From Mermis nigrescens (taxonomy: Eukaryota > Nematoda > Enoplea > Mermithida > Mermithidae): a DNA stretch of 64,000 bases. The notes below the pieces were generated by a model. It did not search any database, was not told the DNA's origin, and saw only the letters and a list, made by a program, of their open reading frames with translations. A program made the position numbers and the translations under genes. Positions 1 to 11,105 of this stretch are shown in pieces; the stretch's first letter is position 1; the number at the start of each line of letters is the position of its first letter. The stretch is from NCBI GenBank assembly GCA_036768485.1, contig JAVLUZ010000402.1, positions 186,001 through 250,000 of the forward strand. The letters are read 5' to 3'.

Positions 1-1011
1 CCGTTTTTGATGTATTTTGCATTTCTAGATCACTTCCACAACTTTAGATGATAAAGCTTGTAGGTATAAAATTACGTGATTCGGCACAATTCTTTGTCAT
101 TTTAACCCATTTAACTTAGGTATGTAGTTTTTTTGAAGACAAAAAATGCAAAAAAACGTATACATGCTATAAAAATCCGACGCGAAACGCCCAAATCTTT
201 TACATTTCTATGGCTTTAAAATCAATTTTGTAGCTTTTTGAATTTGAGCAAAACAGGAATTGTAACTGTCGCAAACTTAAAAAATTCGGCATTTTTATCC
301 CTTTCAGCTCAAAATCTTGATTCTCTGTGCATACATGCATAGCACGAGAATTTGGGGGTGAAAACGGAAAAATATTTTTTGGCTCAAAAATGGTGGATAC
401 GCATCAAAAACATCAATTTTTATGTTTATGACGGTGCTATATCTTTTAACAACGTAAAAACTTTAAAATATTTTGAAAAATTGGCAAAAAAATTCGAATA
501 GTGGCATTGAAAAAATAGTCCATAATGAGTACCTCTGTGGCGCCAAGCGCCGAAAATTTGGCACTCGAGCTAGTTAGAAGCTAAAAACGCTTGAAGCATG
601 AATTAAGAAAATCGCGAATTCTGTGGAATGAAAAGAATAATGCCTGGATCCAAAATTTTGGTCGAGTACCCGACCATTCGGGTCCGGAGTACCCGGCACA
701 GCCCTACAGTCTTTGGATAAGCAAAATCAGACTTGAAATTTTACTTTGGAACTTTCGATAGGCCTTCTGACCTTTTAATTATGATTTAATTCCGAATGAG
801 AAATATTCTTACCTACCTACCTCAGTCTCAATACCGAACACAACAAAAAGTTAATTTGGAATATGACGACCTTATGCAAAATTGGATTGTGGAAGCCAGA
901 GCGTTATGTCCATGTGTGAATGAATGCGTTTCACAGTGTACATACTACCGATGGTTCAATTTAATCCGGATTATATGCAAGTGCAATTGTACCTAGGTAG
1001 GTATATATTAC
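1..1011. other. Intergenic, degenerate AT-rich repeat
   Basis: No gene seen. Degenerate copies of the GGCGCGAAGCGCC-type motif occur near 170 and 540, set in A/T-rich sequence with recurring phrases about 100-150 bp apart. The segment 660-705 carries a gggtcc/gagtacccgg stretch resembling the one inside the 6082-7894 element. Confidence 0.5.
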
Positions 1012-1259
1012 CATACATGATCATGGGGTGGGGGGTTTGAGGGTATGCTCCCCCCCCGATAAACAAAATACCCCCAGAAATCAAAATACTCCACCCAGAT
1101 TTCAATTTTTGAAAATCTTTTCCGTTTTTTCCGCAATTTTTTTGATGCCAATGGATAGTGCTCGATGAGAAACGTTGAAAAATGGTGTTTTTCGCCATAC
1201 AACCACTTTTAAGGCCATATTTTGACCTTTGAAAAAATCTTTGGTGCCGCCCACCTATG
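1012..1259 (-). mobile_element. MITE family B, long form (degenerate copy)
   Basis: Read on the minus strand it starts CATAGGTGGGCGGCACC and runs through the family's shared interior (the block around 'tggtggtatggcg' and the C-run before the end). Flanks do not show a matching TSD, so the left boundary is approximate. Confidence 0.7.
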
Positions 1260-1852
1260 GAGTGCACCCCCTAGAATTCCCGATTTTTCGGAAGTTCCCA
1301 AAAATTTTCTAAAAATTCGCAGAAACGGCACTTTTTAAGCGTTTTTGGCTATCTTTTTGCTCAAAAGTGTCAAATTTCCGGCGCTTTGCGTCATATACTC
1401 ATGTTTTGGCTATATTTTGTTCAATTTGTTCGACTTTTTTCATTTTTCCTGAAACTTTATAGTTTTTATGCTCTAAAAAGATAGAGCATCGCCAGAGACA
1501 CTGAAAAACTATGTTTTTGACTTGTGCCTTGCCTACCATTTTTGGGCCTAAAAAGTCAGTTTAAAATTTCAGCCCCCTCGCGAATCCCCATGCTGTGCAT
1601 GTATGTATGTTACCTATCTAATAGAGTGGACATTCCTTGCATGAACATACCCGCTTAAATAAAATGATGATGCAATTATTAACGCGAAACGAATTAAATG
1701 CGAAGAAGTGTAACGCGCATCAACAACGGAACAAAAAGGAACCATTAAAGCTGCGGAATGTATTGATAATCTAAACCGGCAACACATATATAACTAGTAA
1801 TTAGAAAAACAGGACGACATTAGGCCATGTACTTTTCCCAATCAATTAAGAG

Positions 1853-2038
1853 CAGTGGCGGATCGAGGATTTTCCTAAGGGGGGCGGTACCCCTAAGGGG
1901 GGGCGGAATCCTGACTTGAGCGGAAAAATTAGCCGTTTCAACCAGAAAATCGCTAAAAATCGCTCAAAAATCCTTAATTTTGCGCACCATTTTTGGCCAA
2001 TGGGGGGCGGCCGCCCCCGCCCCCTAAACCCGCTCCTG
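1853..2038 (+). mobile_element. hAT-like MITE, CAGTGGCGGAT family
   Basis: A 186-bp element with termini CAGTGGCGGATCGAGG and, inverted, CAGGAGCGGGTTTAGG. It is nearly identical to 37721-37905. The flanks share attaa only (5 of 8), so the TSD has decayed. The CAG start and the copy with a better 8-bp TSD point to hAT. Confidence 0.8.
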
Positions 2039-2427
2039 ATTAACCCTTATGTACAACTATCAAAATCAATTTTTTGGCAAATTAAAGTACAGGGCGTTAG
2101 AATTTGAAGACGGCCTGTAGATGCCACTCAATTGACCAAATGATATGTAACAGCCAATGCAGCATTTAATTGAAATTTAGGAAAATTCAGATTTTATTTA
2201 AAAATTTAAAAGTTCATATTCAGGATAACTAAATAATAGCTCAGTCCTATTGATGAAGCATGCAATCTACAAATGAGTCGAAATTTTCTAGGGCCGAGAA
2301 AGCGGTCGTCTTCGAATGGGTCTGGAGGAGCAACCATGAGCTGCGAGAAAATTGTGGGGGTTGATATCGCCAAAAATGTTACTAAAAGTAGAATTCTAGA
2401 GGTACAGTACTCTGCGGGGGTGTATAC

Positions 2428-2681
2428 CACACGTGGGCGTAGAGGAGCTTTAAGGGGTATGCACCCCTAGAAGGCCGTATACCCCCCAGAAACCAAAATA
2501 CCCCCTCAGAATTGAATTTTTGAATTTTTTCTTTTTTTCGCAATTTTTTGACGCCAATGGATAGTGCTCGATGAAAAACGTAGAAAAATGGTGCTATTTC
2601 GCCACACCACTATTTTTAAGACAATTTTTTGACCTTCGAAGAATCTTGCACCCCCCAGAATTTCGGTGCTGCCCACCTATG
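2428..2681 (-). mobile_element. MITE family B, long form, 8-bp TSD gtgtatac
   Basis: A 254-bp element beginning CACACGTGGGCGTAG and ending GCTGCCCACCTATG, flanked by perfect direct repeats gtgtatac (2420-2427 and 2682-2689). It interrupts an older G-rich repeat that resumes at 2690. It has no coding capacity. Confidence 0.92.
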
Positions 2682-2723
2682 GTGTATACCCCCACGTCCA
2701 TGTTTGGTCTGGAGTCTGAATCA

Positions 2724-3235
2724 TAGGTGCACAGCATGGCCGATCTGAAGGGATCAACTAGTCTGCGGGGGGGTCAAGAACTGAGCTTTTTTGGGCCAAA
2801 ATGAGCTCAAAAACTGGTATAAGCGCTAAAATAGTGTTAAAATTACGTTATTACACAGTTTATGGTCAATTTGAGGCACTTTTGAAGAAAATTTTAATTT
2901 TTTCATCCATTTTTGGCCTTCATTTTGCCTCATTTTCCCCAAAAAAATTTCACATTTTTTTCATTCTGGAGGGTCAGGACCATAGGTGCACAGTATGACC
3001 GATTTGGAAGGGGAGATCAGCTGGTCTGGGGGGGTCTGAAATTGTGTTTTTTCTGGGCCAAAATGACGCGCAAAAATAGTTTTAAAACTACGTTATTACA
3101 CAGTTTCTGGTCAATCTGAAGCAGTTTTGAAGAACACTTTAAATTTTAATCCGTTTTTGGCCTCCACTTTGCATCATTTTCCCCCTGAATTTTTCATTTT
3201 TCCATTCTGGGGGGATCAGGCAGGACCCCCATACC
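2724..3235 (+). repeat. Repeat family H, two tandem units
   Basis: Two head-to-tail units of about 255 bp (near 2724-2979 and 2980-3235). Each begins 'ataggtgcacag', then 'tggccgat' with a G-run, and ends with a 'cattttgcc' phrase and another G-run. Related copies lie at 53483-53740, 55456-55640 and, inverted, 19377-19680. Confidence 0.75.
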
Positions 3236-3463
3236 CCCCACGTGCATAAGTGACCTGGACTCTGGATGGAGCGGAAGCTCAAAAAATTCCAAAAATTCAA
3301 TTTCGGGGTTCCACATTAATCTGCGGAGATATTTTAGAATCTGGGGGGTCTAGAACCTACCCTCCCCTTCTTGCTCTTCACGCCCACGTGTAGTTGTGTA
3401 ACCATGTCTTAGCGCTTAATTGATCAGAGATCAACGTAAATAAATCCTTGATATGGAAGAGAA

Positions 3464-3708
3464 TCAAAAAATCGGCTTTATTTTTTCATAGTGAAATCCA
3501 TTTTTCCAAACTGCTGGAAAATCAAAGCCGTTGTTCGAATCGTTCTCACTACGTTGGAATATTTTACTTCTAATGTAGTAGAATTGCCGTTTAACAAATT
3601 GATAAAAATCGTTTTCGAGTTGCCATGCTAAGCTCTGCCGAATGATTTCCTTTGTCTTTTCGGTCGGTTCAATTTTCTTTATAGTCCGTCGAAGCTGAGA
3701 CTTTTTTC
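3464..3708 (-). CDS. Hs2st: Hs2st coding exon 6 (C-terminus and stop)
   Basis: The exon encodes residues 266-346 and a TGA stop at 3466-3464. It begins GKKSQLRRTIKKIEPTEKT, contains LAWQLENDFYQFVKRQF, and ends with FHYEKIKPIF. The vertebrate counterparts are GKKSHLRKT, IWKMENEFYEFALEQF and FFYEKIYP. The acceptor is TTTTCAG. An intron of about 4.9 kb separates it from exon 5. Confidence 0.95.
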
Positions 3709-3812
3709 CTGAAAATAATCCGATACTACAACGATTAGCAAACGATAGTCGTTCAACGTTTTTGATTATGTAAAGAATATTTTAAAAAAGGAAAAAGGCA
3801 ATATGCAGCAAG

Positions 3813-4154
3813 CAGCGCCGTACTCAGGGGCGCCCTCACCCTTTGGCCGGAAAAATTTTGAAAGGCATGATAAGGCACGGAAGAAATGGAAAAATCGTAA
3901 GTCTTTGACGTGAAATCTTCAAATATTTTCTATAATTTTGGTTGAAGCGCGACCAAAAAACAACTACTTTTTGAGTAGAAATTTTTTTTCGAAATGTCTA
4001 AATATTCTGATCTTAATGATTAGAGTATGTCGAAAAACGTCAAAAATACGGTTTTTTTCAAGCTATCCCATTTAATTTTCCGAGAAATAGACCAATTTAT
4101 GTTAATTTATGTTGGGTCCGCCCCCCTCTTGACCAAATCCTGGATAAGGGCCTA
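3813..4154. mobile_element. hAT-like MITE with perfect 8-bp TSD gcagcaag
   Basis: The element is flanked by gcagcaag at 3805-3812 and 4155-4162. The termini are imperfect inverted repeats (CAGCGCCGTACTCAGG against TAGGCCCTTATCCAGG). It lies in the last Hs2st intron, about 100 bp upstream (in transcription) of exon 6, and has no coding capacity. Confidence 0.8.
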
Positions 4155-4305
4155 GCAGCAAGCATGTATGCGTTAGATTTTAAGGGGTATAATAAAAAAA
4201 TCACGAATTATATTAATGTACGCGATCATAGAATATATGTACGTAACTGTTTTTGTCTATAGAATTATTGTTAGGTATCATAGACTAAGTTCTGAGGGTG
4301 TCCAA

Positions 4306-4562
4306 CATACGTGGGCAGCAAGAAAATTCTGGGGGTGCAAGATCTTTTGAAGGTCAAAAAAGTGGCCTTAAAAATGGTGGTATGGCGATAAAAACACCAT
4401 TTTTCGACGTTTCTCATCAAGCACTATCCATTGGCATCAAAAAAATTGCGAAAAAAAACGAGAAAAATTTCAAAAAATTGAATTCTGGGGGTATTTTGAT
4501 TTCTGGGGGGTATTTTGGTTTCTGGGGGGTGCATACCCTCCAAACCCCCACGCCCAGGTGTG
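4306..4562 (+). mobile_element. MITE family B, long form, 8-bp TSD gtgtccaa
   Basis: A 257-bp element from CATACGTGGGCAGC to GCCCAGGTGTG with perfect flanking repeats gtgtccaa (4298-4305, 4563-4570). This is the cleanest copy for defining the family: terminal repeats near CAYACSTGGGC and a G-rich right part. Confidence 0.93.
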
Positions 4563-4794
4563 GTGTCCAACCAACTTACTTCGGATCAGGGAATGAATAA
4601 GGTACCTAATTCATTTAAGAGTACAATTTTGATTACAGCGAGTTTAATTGCACACAAATGTTACAGAACTCTATTTGAATCAGTTCACAAACAAATGTAC
4701 ATGGGTAGCAAAGCAACCAGATTATAGGAAGCATAGGTGCGCAAGGTTGAACTTTCAGGGAGGGTGGAAAGCTAAAAATTGGTAGATAGATAAG

Positions 4795-5115
4795 TGCTTT
4801 GTAAAAACGGCTCTACAGCCTTTTTGGGCTTAGAAAACTAGCTAGATAGCCTTTTTTGGACTCACAAACGTAGCTATGTAGCTTTAATGGAATAAAAATA
4901 GCTATTTACCTCTTTTTGGAGTCGAGGAAATAGTTGTATATCCTTTTGAAACTCAGAAGAGACAACTCTACAATATGTCTGAGCTCACACGGTATGTTTC
5001 TGAGTCCAGAAAAGGCTATATAGCTAGTTTTCTGAGCCCAACAAGGCTATGTAGCTCATTTTCTGAGCCCAAAAAGGCTATATAGCAACGCTTTATCGGC
5101 TGAAATGGCTGTATA
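4795..5115. repeat. Palindromic array of about 47-bp units
   Basis: Units containing 'gcctttttgggct' and 'gctatatagc' occur in one orientation in the left half and inverted in the right half (for example 'tctgagcccaaaaaggcta'). The segment could fold into a long imperfect hairpin. It lies in an Hs2st intron; no TSD was found. Confidence 0.7.
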
Positions 5116-5152
5116 GCTATTTCAAAGCTCAGAGGGAGTAATACCCCCTTAT

Positions 5153-5388
5153 AATAGGTGGGCGGCACCGAAATTTTGGACGGGTGCAAGATTTTTCGAA
5201 GGTCAAAAAATGGCTTTTAACATGGTGGTATGGCGAAAAACACCATTTTTCAACGTTTCTGATCGAGCACTATCCATTGGCATCAAAATATTACGAAAAA
5301 ACGAAAAAAAATAAAAATTGAATTCTGGGGGTATTTTGGTTTCTCGGAGGGGGTGCATACCTCCCTAAACCCCCCATGCCCAGGTGTG
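5153..5388 (+). mobile_element. MITE family B, long form, decayed TSD
   Basis: Same interior as 4306-4562. The flanks ccccttat and cccctcac match at 6 of 8 positions. The first base of the terminus has changed (AATAGGTGGG). Confidence 0.8.
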
Positions 5389-5681
5389 CCCCTCACCCGC
5401 CCATGCTATTGTATGATAGGAATTCTAAATCCCCTTAACTCCAGCACCCATGTACGCTGACAACCACTTGTCTTTCTCAGACATGATTTTCGGAAATTTA
5501 AAGAAAATCCACATGGCATTTGCGCCACGCATAAATACTTTATCAGGCAAAACTATTTGTATAGCTATTTTCAGCACTATATAACTTTGTAAAGTAAGCT
5601 TTTATATTTTCAGCACTTCGCGCCGAATAAGTAAAAAATCTAGCACTTTTGTTTTATTATCAGTTCTCAAGCACACATAGG

Positions 5682-5835
5682 CGTGAGAGGGTCAGCAGGA
5701 GCTGGACCGCCCATCCGAGAATCCGACGGACCCCAAAATCGACAGACCCCCAGAAATGAATTGTTAATACTATTTTTGGCAATTTTAACCCACCTGACCC
5801 CCCTCTCCCTAGAATTTGGCTGCTGCCCATGTATG
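5682..5835 (-). mobile_element. MITE family B, short form
   Basis: A 154-bp element with family B termini (CACACATAGGCGTGAG left; GCTGCCCATGTATG right) but without the long-form interior. No matching TSD. Confidence 0.65.
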
Positions 5836-6081
5836 TATGCTCGTGAGTCGCAAGTGTAAAAATGGATAAAAATTCTAAATTGACGATTTTAAAAATCGAA
5901 GCTTAGCAAGCTCATTTTAAGCTGCTCACAGCACGACATAGAATTAGTGCTTTATTTGTACATAGATGAGAAAGGAAGGGATGGTCACACACATGGGCAT
6001 GAGGGGTGGGGGTTTGCATCCCCCAGAAGTCGAACCCCCTTCCCCTCCGCAGATAACTTGACCCAGAATTCTTTTTTATAG

Positions 6082-7894
6082 TAGGGATGGACCACTTCCA
6101 AAATTTTCAAAATTTCGGGTCCGGGTCTTAAAAATCAGAATTTCGGGTCCGGGTCTTAGAAATCAGAATTTCGGGTCTGGGTCTTGAGGCTTAGATCCAT
6201 ACGTGAGCAGCACCAAAATTCTGTGGGGAATGCAAGATTTTTCGAATGGCCTCAAAAATGGTGGTATGGCGAAATACATATTTTTTCAAAGTTTTTTATC
6301 GAGCACTATCCATTGGAATCAAAAAAATTGCGAAAAAGAAACAAAAAATTTTCAAAAATTGAATTCTGGAAGTATTTTGGTTTCTCGGGGGGTGCATACC
6401 TCCCTAAACTCCCCATGCCCTGGTTTGCCCCTCACCCGCCCATGCTCTTGTATGATAGTAAGTCTAAAGCCCCTAAACCTTGGGGGGTATTTTGGTTTCT
6501 CAGGGGGTGCATACCCCCACCCAGTTGTGCTTAGATCCGATCGGGTCCGGGTCCAACCTGCTTTTATAATTTATATGTACAAGCCACAGTTATAAATAAC
6601 ATACGTTAGACATGAATTATATTCTAATGGGCAATACGATCTTTCAGCATGTTGTAGTTATTGTATAATTTAGCATAGGATAAACAGAGGGTTTTACAAG
6701 GGCTATCAGGCTAAGCTACTATTCTCGAACTTGTAATTAGGTACATTTTATATTTATTCAAAAAGAGGTTTATTCATCCAGAAACATTAGAGTCATATGA
6801 AGAAGTCCTTTTCAGGAGTTTGGGAGAATCACCAAAATTAAAAGATTTATTTGCGTTTGTTAACGATTTTACGTGATAAAAAGACAATTTTTGACATGTT
6901 TTGCGTTCTTGGAGAACTTCTGTAGCATGTGATAATTAGATAAAACAACAGTAAGTAAATGATTCGGTAAAATTTGTGCAAATTTTACCAATTTACTCAA
7001 TTTTTAAGCCTTTAGAGAATAAAAAATGCAAAAACTCACATATTAAAACAGTTGGCGCGAAGCGCCGAATTTTTCAAAAACATTGCTCAATTTGCCAACT
7101 CTCTGAAATACATATGTACGCTTTTCAGAAAGTATATCTGACGCGATGCGCCTGAAATTTTCGACACTTATCCCTTCAAACTCTTCAAACTTAATTGTAG
7201 CTCTCTGAATATACGCAATGAACGAAACATTGCGGCATTTTTATTCTTTTAAGCTCAAATTTGCACATTCCTGAAGGAAAGAATGTAATAATTATAAAAC
7301 TGACGCGAAGTGCCAAGAATTTTTGACGTTTTTACCCGTTGGAGCTCAATTTTGTATCCTTCTGAAGATAAGAAATTTAAAAAAATCTATCTCTCGGCGA
7401 AAACTTTCGAAAAAAAGTAAAATAGGTATAAGATGCTTATTTCGACGAAATTAATGACGCGAAGCGCCAAAAATTTGGGCACTTTAACGCTAGGTAAGAT
7501 GTTAGTATTTGATTATTTTAATAATTAAATTCATTGACGCGTCAGCATCATTACATATTGTTCGTTAACTTGCGCACAAAGTTACTCAATTCATTTAAAA
7601 TCATGCAGGTGCAGAATACATAAATTTCAAAAAATATTAATGAGTCATACTAGTTAGCAGGACAAAACATTTCAGGAAACCGAGAAATTGCATGCAATGA
7701 AATAATAATTTTGCTCATTGAAGATTTTTTCAAATTTATGAATTTTTCAAATAAATGCAAAAAGTATTTGATAGGGGTCCAGAAATTTTAAAAAATCGGG
7801 TCCGGGTCTTCATCTTTCAAAATTTCGCCGAGGTCCAGAAAAATAGTCGAGCGGGTAGTGCCGGGTCCGAGTCCATAGACCCGGTCCATTCCTA
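6082..7894. mobile_element. hAT-like element with TAGGGATGGACC termini
   Basis: The left end TAGGGATGGACC and the right end GGTCCATTCCTA are inverted repeats. The flanks resemble a damaged 8-bp TSD (ttttatag against ttttaag). Inside are three copies of a roughly 32-bp unit around 'ttcgggtccgggtctt' (6113-6190) and four GGCGCGAAGCGCC-type motifs (7052-7465). No transposase was found, so it is non-autonomous or gutted. Confidence 0.65.
6198..6529 (+). mobile_element. MITE family B, long form with duplicated end, TSD cttagatc
   Basis: A 332-bp element bounded by perfect cttagatc repeats (6190-6197, 6530-6537). It contains two successive family B right ends (the internal 'tttgcccctcacccgccc' part, then the true end CCAGTTGTG). 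It is the innermost of a three-level nest in an Hs2st intron. Confidence 0.9.
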
Positions 7895-7961
7895 ATTTTA
7901 AGTAACGTTTTTGGCGATTTATTCTATCCTGACCCCAGAATTCGGCTGCTGGCCATGTATT

Positions 7962-8650
7962 GATGGCCAGAGCGAGCTGAATTTGAGGATGGTCACATAT
8001 CGTATGTAGTAAATGTGATTCTAACATACACTTTTTACAGCCTAAATGCCATCTTAACCGTTTCTCGGCTTTTTAAAATGCAATTTTCGACAAAATTAAA
8101 GCATTGAATTCAATCGCAAATTGCAATTTATCGAATAAAATGTCTATTTTCCGCTATCTTTGATTTCGTTAACTCAAAGTATTCGATCGAAAAGGATTAA
8201 CAAAAGACAAATTCATACAATTATCAATTTAATTATTAATAATACAATTATCAATTTAATTATTAACTTTATAGAATTATCAATTTAATTATCAAGCAAG
8301 TTGACACTGAAAATTTGAATGAATGATTCCGATTTTCAAATTAAGTTCGGAATTTAAAAATGGGCCCGCCTTGCAAATTTTTCACAAATTTTCTACATTG
8401 AGAATAAAAGATGGGTTTTGCTCGTTTACAATAGCTCATACTGTAAGCGCATTTACACTTTCGGTAACGAATCAATGCCACAGCCTATTGAGAAAAATCT
8501 GCTCTATTCTCCAAACTTTGGAACGTCAGCTTTGAACTCAAAAACACTCAAACTTCTGTAATTTTTCGCACTAACTTACTATTCAGTGAAACAGTAGGAA
8601 ACGAGAAAAAGTTTAATCAATAATCGAGTCCACGTAACTGTGAAGCTAAC
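7962..8650. other. Hs2st intron sequence with short tandem repeat
   Basis: Non-coding intron DNA. At 8217-8297 a unit of roughly 33 bp around 'attatcaatttaatta' is repeated three times. Nothing else recognised. Confidence 0.7.
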
Positions 8651-8808
8651 CTTGAATGTATCGATTTTTCGCACCCTTGAAATACGAAGGCAATAATTCA
8701 GCAATTAAAGTAATAAAATCCCTCATTTCTTCGGTTAAGCCTACTAGCAAATAATAATCCATGAAATTGCGTTTCGCTTCTTCTAACGCCCACTTGTTCC
8801 CAGGAATC
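8651..8808 (-). CDS. Hs2st: Hs2st coding exon 5 (ALEEAKRN ... LLVGLTEEM)
   Basis: The exon encodes residues 213-265 plus one base: [16 protein letters not shown], then [16 protein letters not shown] and [15 protein letters not shown]. It matches the vertebrate stretch that includes WAMDQAK, EYFLVGVTEEL and LPRFFRGA. The acceptor is GCTCAG (phase 2) and the donor GTTAGC (phase 1). The longer open frame overlapping it on the same strand is a shadow. Confidence 0.95.
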
Positions 8809-10430
8809 CTGAGCATACAAACACCTAATAATGAATCTACAATGCTTAGAACACTTCACTAAAAGTGATCGATATTTCAAGATATTGGCGCCATACTGAA
8901 CATATACATTAATCTGATTATTATGGATTTATCCGATTGAATTAACGACATCCAAAGAAAAATTATCCGCTGTTTTTTGTACGAGACAAATATTTTGAAA
9001 CTCGTACAAAGATTTTTGGAGACACCTTAGTACAATGTATAAAGATTTGTTGGGACAAAGTGATAAGAATTTTAACGCTTTTATGAGTATTTTTTAGCAG
9101 AATTATAAAAATTTTCGGCACTTCGCGCTGAATATCGTAATTACAATCTATTTAGCCCCTTGCGCGGGCATTAAACACTCCTAAATCTATCTTTGTGTAA
9201 TTTCAAGCATTTCTGTACAGACTTTAACATCTCTTGCATCTAACTCTACTGTTTTATAAAGATTTTGCAGAAAATTGGAACTATATGACAAGTTTGCACT
9301 GTTTTCTGCCGTTTGAAGATAAAATTGACTTTTTACGCTTGTGTTGCATTGAATTCATAAGCGAATTAGTGTCTATCATGAGATTCAGTCAGCATATTGC
9401 AATCGCTGTATTATTTCTGATTGTGTAAGACAAATTATTTTAGTTTATGGAGTCGAGTTTTAGGTGTAAATTCAACCAAAAAGTCAAAAAAATTCCGCCG
9501 AGCTAATCTAAGCACCTGGATTTAGGACGAAATAACACTTTTTAACACTCTTTGCGAAGCGTGCGGGTCGTGGATAACAGACTAGTAGTATGTAAAAATA
9601 TGTATATTTTTTATAGTATATCTATATTATAGGTACAAAAAATTTGCGCTCGTACAAAGACTTTCCCGGAGATTTTTGTACACGTACAACAAAGAGGCTC
9701 GTACAAAAAACAGCGAATTTCTCCCATGTGTGAATTTTACTTTTAAATAAATATTGCGCTATCCTGAGCACGTTTAGCACCTTCATTTATCCCAAAAAAT
9801 TGCTACTCTCCCCGAATTTTTTGAATTTTAATCAAAAATATTTTTTTCCTTTTTATGCGCCGAAATTTCGGCTGTTCCAGAATTTCTGTCAAAACTTGAA
9901 TATTTTCTGTAATATTTCGTAATTAGTCAGACAGACGGCTAACGATCGTCCATATAAAAGATGCCTTGGATGCACTGCCTTCCTAACAAATTTAATGATT
10001 TTTATTTTTCAGTGCAAGTAGGCTAGAATGAAAAATAAGGGCGGTTGAGTGGCATTAAATCAACGTATATGGACAAGCAAATTTGAACAACCAAAACAAG
10101 TTGGTTTAAAATGTTAAACAACTACACATTTAGATAGTATTCAGAAAACGTATATCATTTTTAAGTCTATTCTGCGTAGAATACTAGACGTCTTACTACA
10201 ATAATTTCAACTAAAAATTCTGTAAAATATCGCCAAACTCAGTGAATAAATATTAAGATGAAATCAATTCGTTATAGGAAGAAAACATTGAGCAAATTAC
10301 GCTCCACACTATGCACGTATTTCTGTCCTAAGAGAGAAATGTATTTAATTTAATTTAAGACCACGACTTTCAAAAGACCCTTGAACACACGTTTAGACAA
10401 AAAAGCCCTACAACAGTGCTTGTGTGCATA
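8809..10430. other. Hs2st intron, no gene seen
   Basis: AT-rich sequence with one degenerate GCACTTCGCGC motif near 9119. Two segments around 9640-9720 contain 'cgtacaaa' phrases like those in the 14888-15606 element. No supported coding region. Confidence 0.6.
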
Positions 10431-10960
10431 CATACATGGGCAGCAGAAACATTCTGTGGGGTCTGGGTGGAGTAGAAATGGCAAAAATTCCAAAAAAAAC
10501 ACGCGAAAGGGCGCCACCAAAATTCTAAGGGGGGAGGGGTGCAAAATTTTTTCGAAGGGCAAAACTGGCCTTAAAATTGGTGATATGGCGAAAAAACACC
10601 ATTTTTCAACGTTTCTCATCGAGCACTAACCATTGGCGTCAGAAAATTGCGAAAAAACGGAAAAAATTTCAAAAATTTTATTCTGGGGGGTTTATTTTGG
10701 TTTCTGGGGGGAGGGATTATTTTGGTTTATAAGGGGGTGCATACCCCCTCAAAGCCCTGTATGCCCAGGTATGGTGGTATGGCGAAAAAACACCATTTTT
10801 CAACGTTTCTCATCGAAAACTATCCAATGGAATAAAAAATTGCTAAAAAACAAAATAAATTCAAAAATTCAATTCTGTGGGGTATTTTGGGTTCTCGGGG
10901 GTGCATACCCCCTAAACTTCCTCCAGCCCAGCCCCCAACCCCAAACGGCGATGTATGTTC
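10431..10960 (+). mobile_element. MITE family B composite
   Basis: The segment starts CATACATGGGCAGCAG. It then shows one full long-form interior ending near 10770 (CCCAGGTATG) and a second partial interior (10771-10960) that repeats the 'ggcgaaaaaacacc' block. This looks like overlapping or nested insertions; boundaries and TSD are unclear. Confidence 0.7.
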
Positions 10961-11007
10961 GTGTGTCCTTTTTAAAAGACGCCTGCATAACTAAGTAAGC
11001 AAATTAC

Positions 11008-11105
11008 CAGCAATCTGGGTGGTGACCACAAAAGAAAGGCACTTGCAGCCAAATATGCGACGTATTACAATCTGAGCCTTGCCGTTCCACACAATCGTCA
11101 AAGGT
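11008..11105 (-). CDS. Hs2st: Hs2st coding exon 4 (TFDDCV ... [10 protein letters not shown])
   Basis: A 98-nt exon encodes residues 181-212 plus two bases: [13 protein letters not shown], then [15 protein letters not shown]. This is the Cys-rich block of HS2ST enzymes (TFDECV and WLQIPFFCGH in vertebrates). The acceptor is a T-rich tract ending CTTAG; the donor is GTAATT after TG, so the Trp codon TGG is completed by exon 5. It is too short to stand out as an open reading frame and was found by motif. Confidence 0.95.

Larger units (their letters stand above)
5988..7961 (-). mobile_element. MITE family B, short form, split by a 1.8-kb insertion
   Basis: The left half (5988-6081, from CACACATGGGCATG) and right half (7895-7961, ending GGCCATGTATT) together make one family B short element. 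Outer flanks gatggtca (5980-5987) and gatggcca (7962-7969) agree at 7 of 8. The interior phrase around 'agaattc...taac...ttttggcgat' seen whole in other copies is interrupted exactly by 6082-7894. Confidence 0.8.

Noticed and set aside
6184..6595. Two overlapping frames of 116 and 130 codons
   Set aside because: They lie across a family B MITE and its flanks; the same frames are broken in the other copies.
8698..8880. 60-codon frame on the minus strand
   Set aside because: Out of frame with Hs2st exon 5, which occupies the same bases in another reading frame with strong family similarity.
10350..10998. Several frames of 60-120 codons on both strands
   Set aside because: Family B MITE sequence; codon content is set by the repeat and not conserved between copies.
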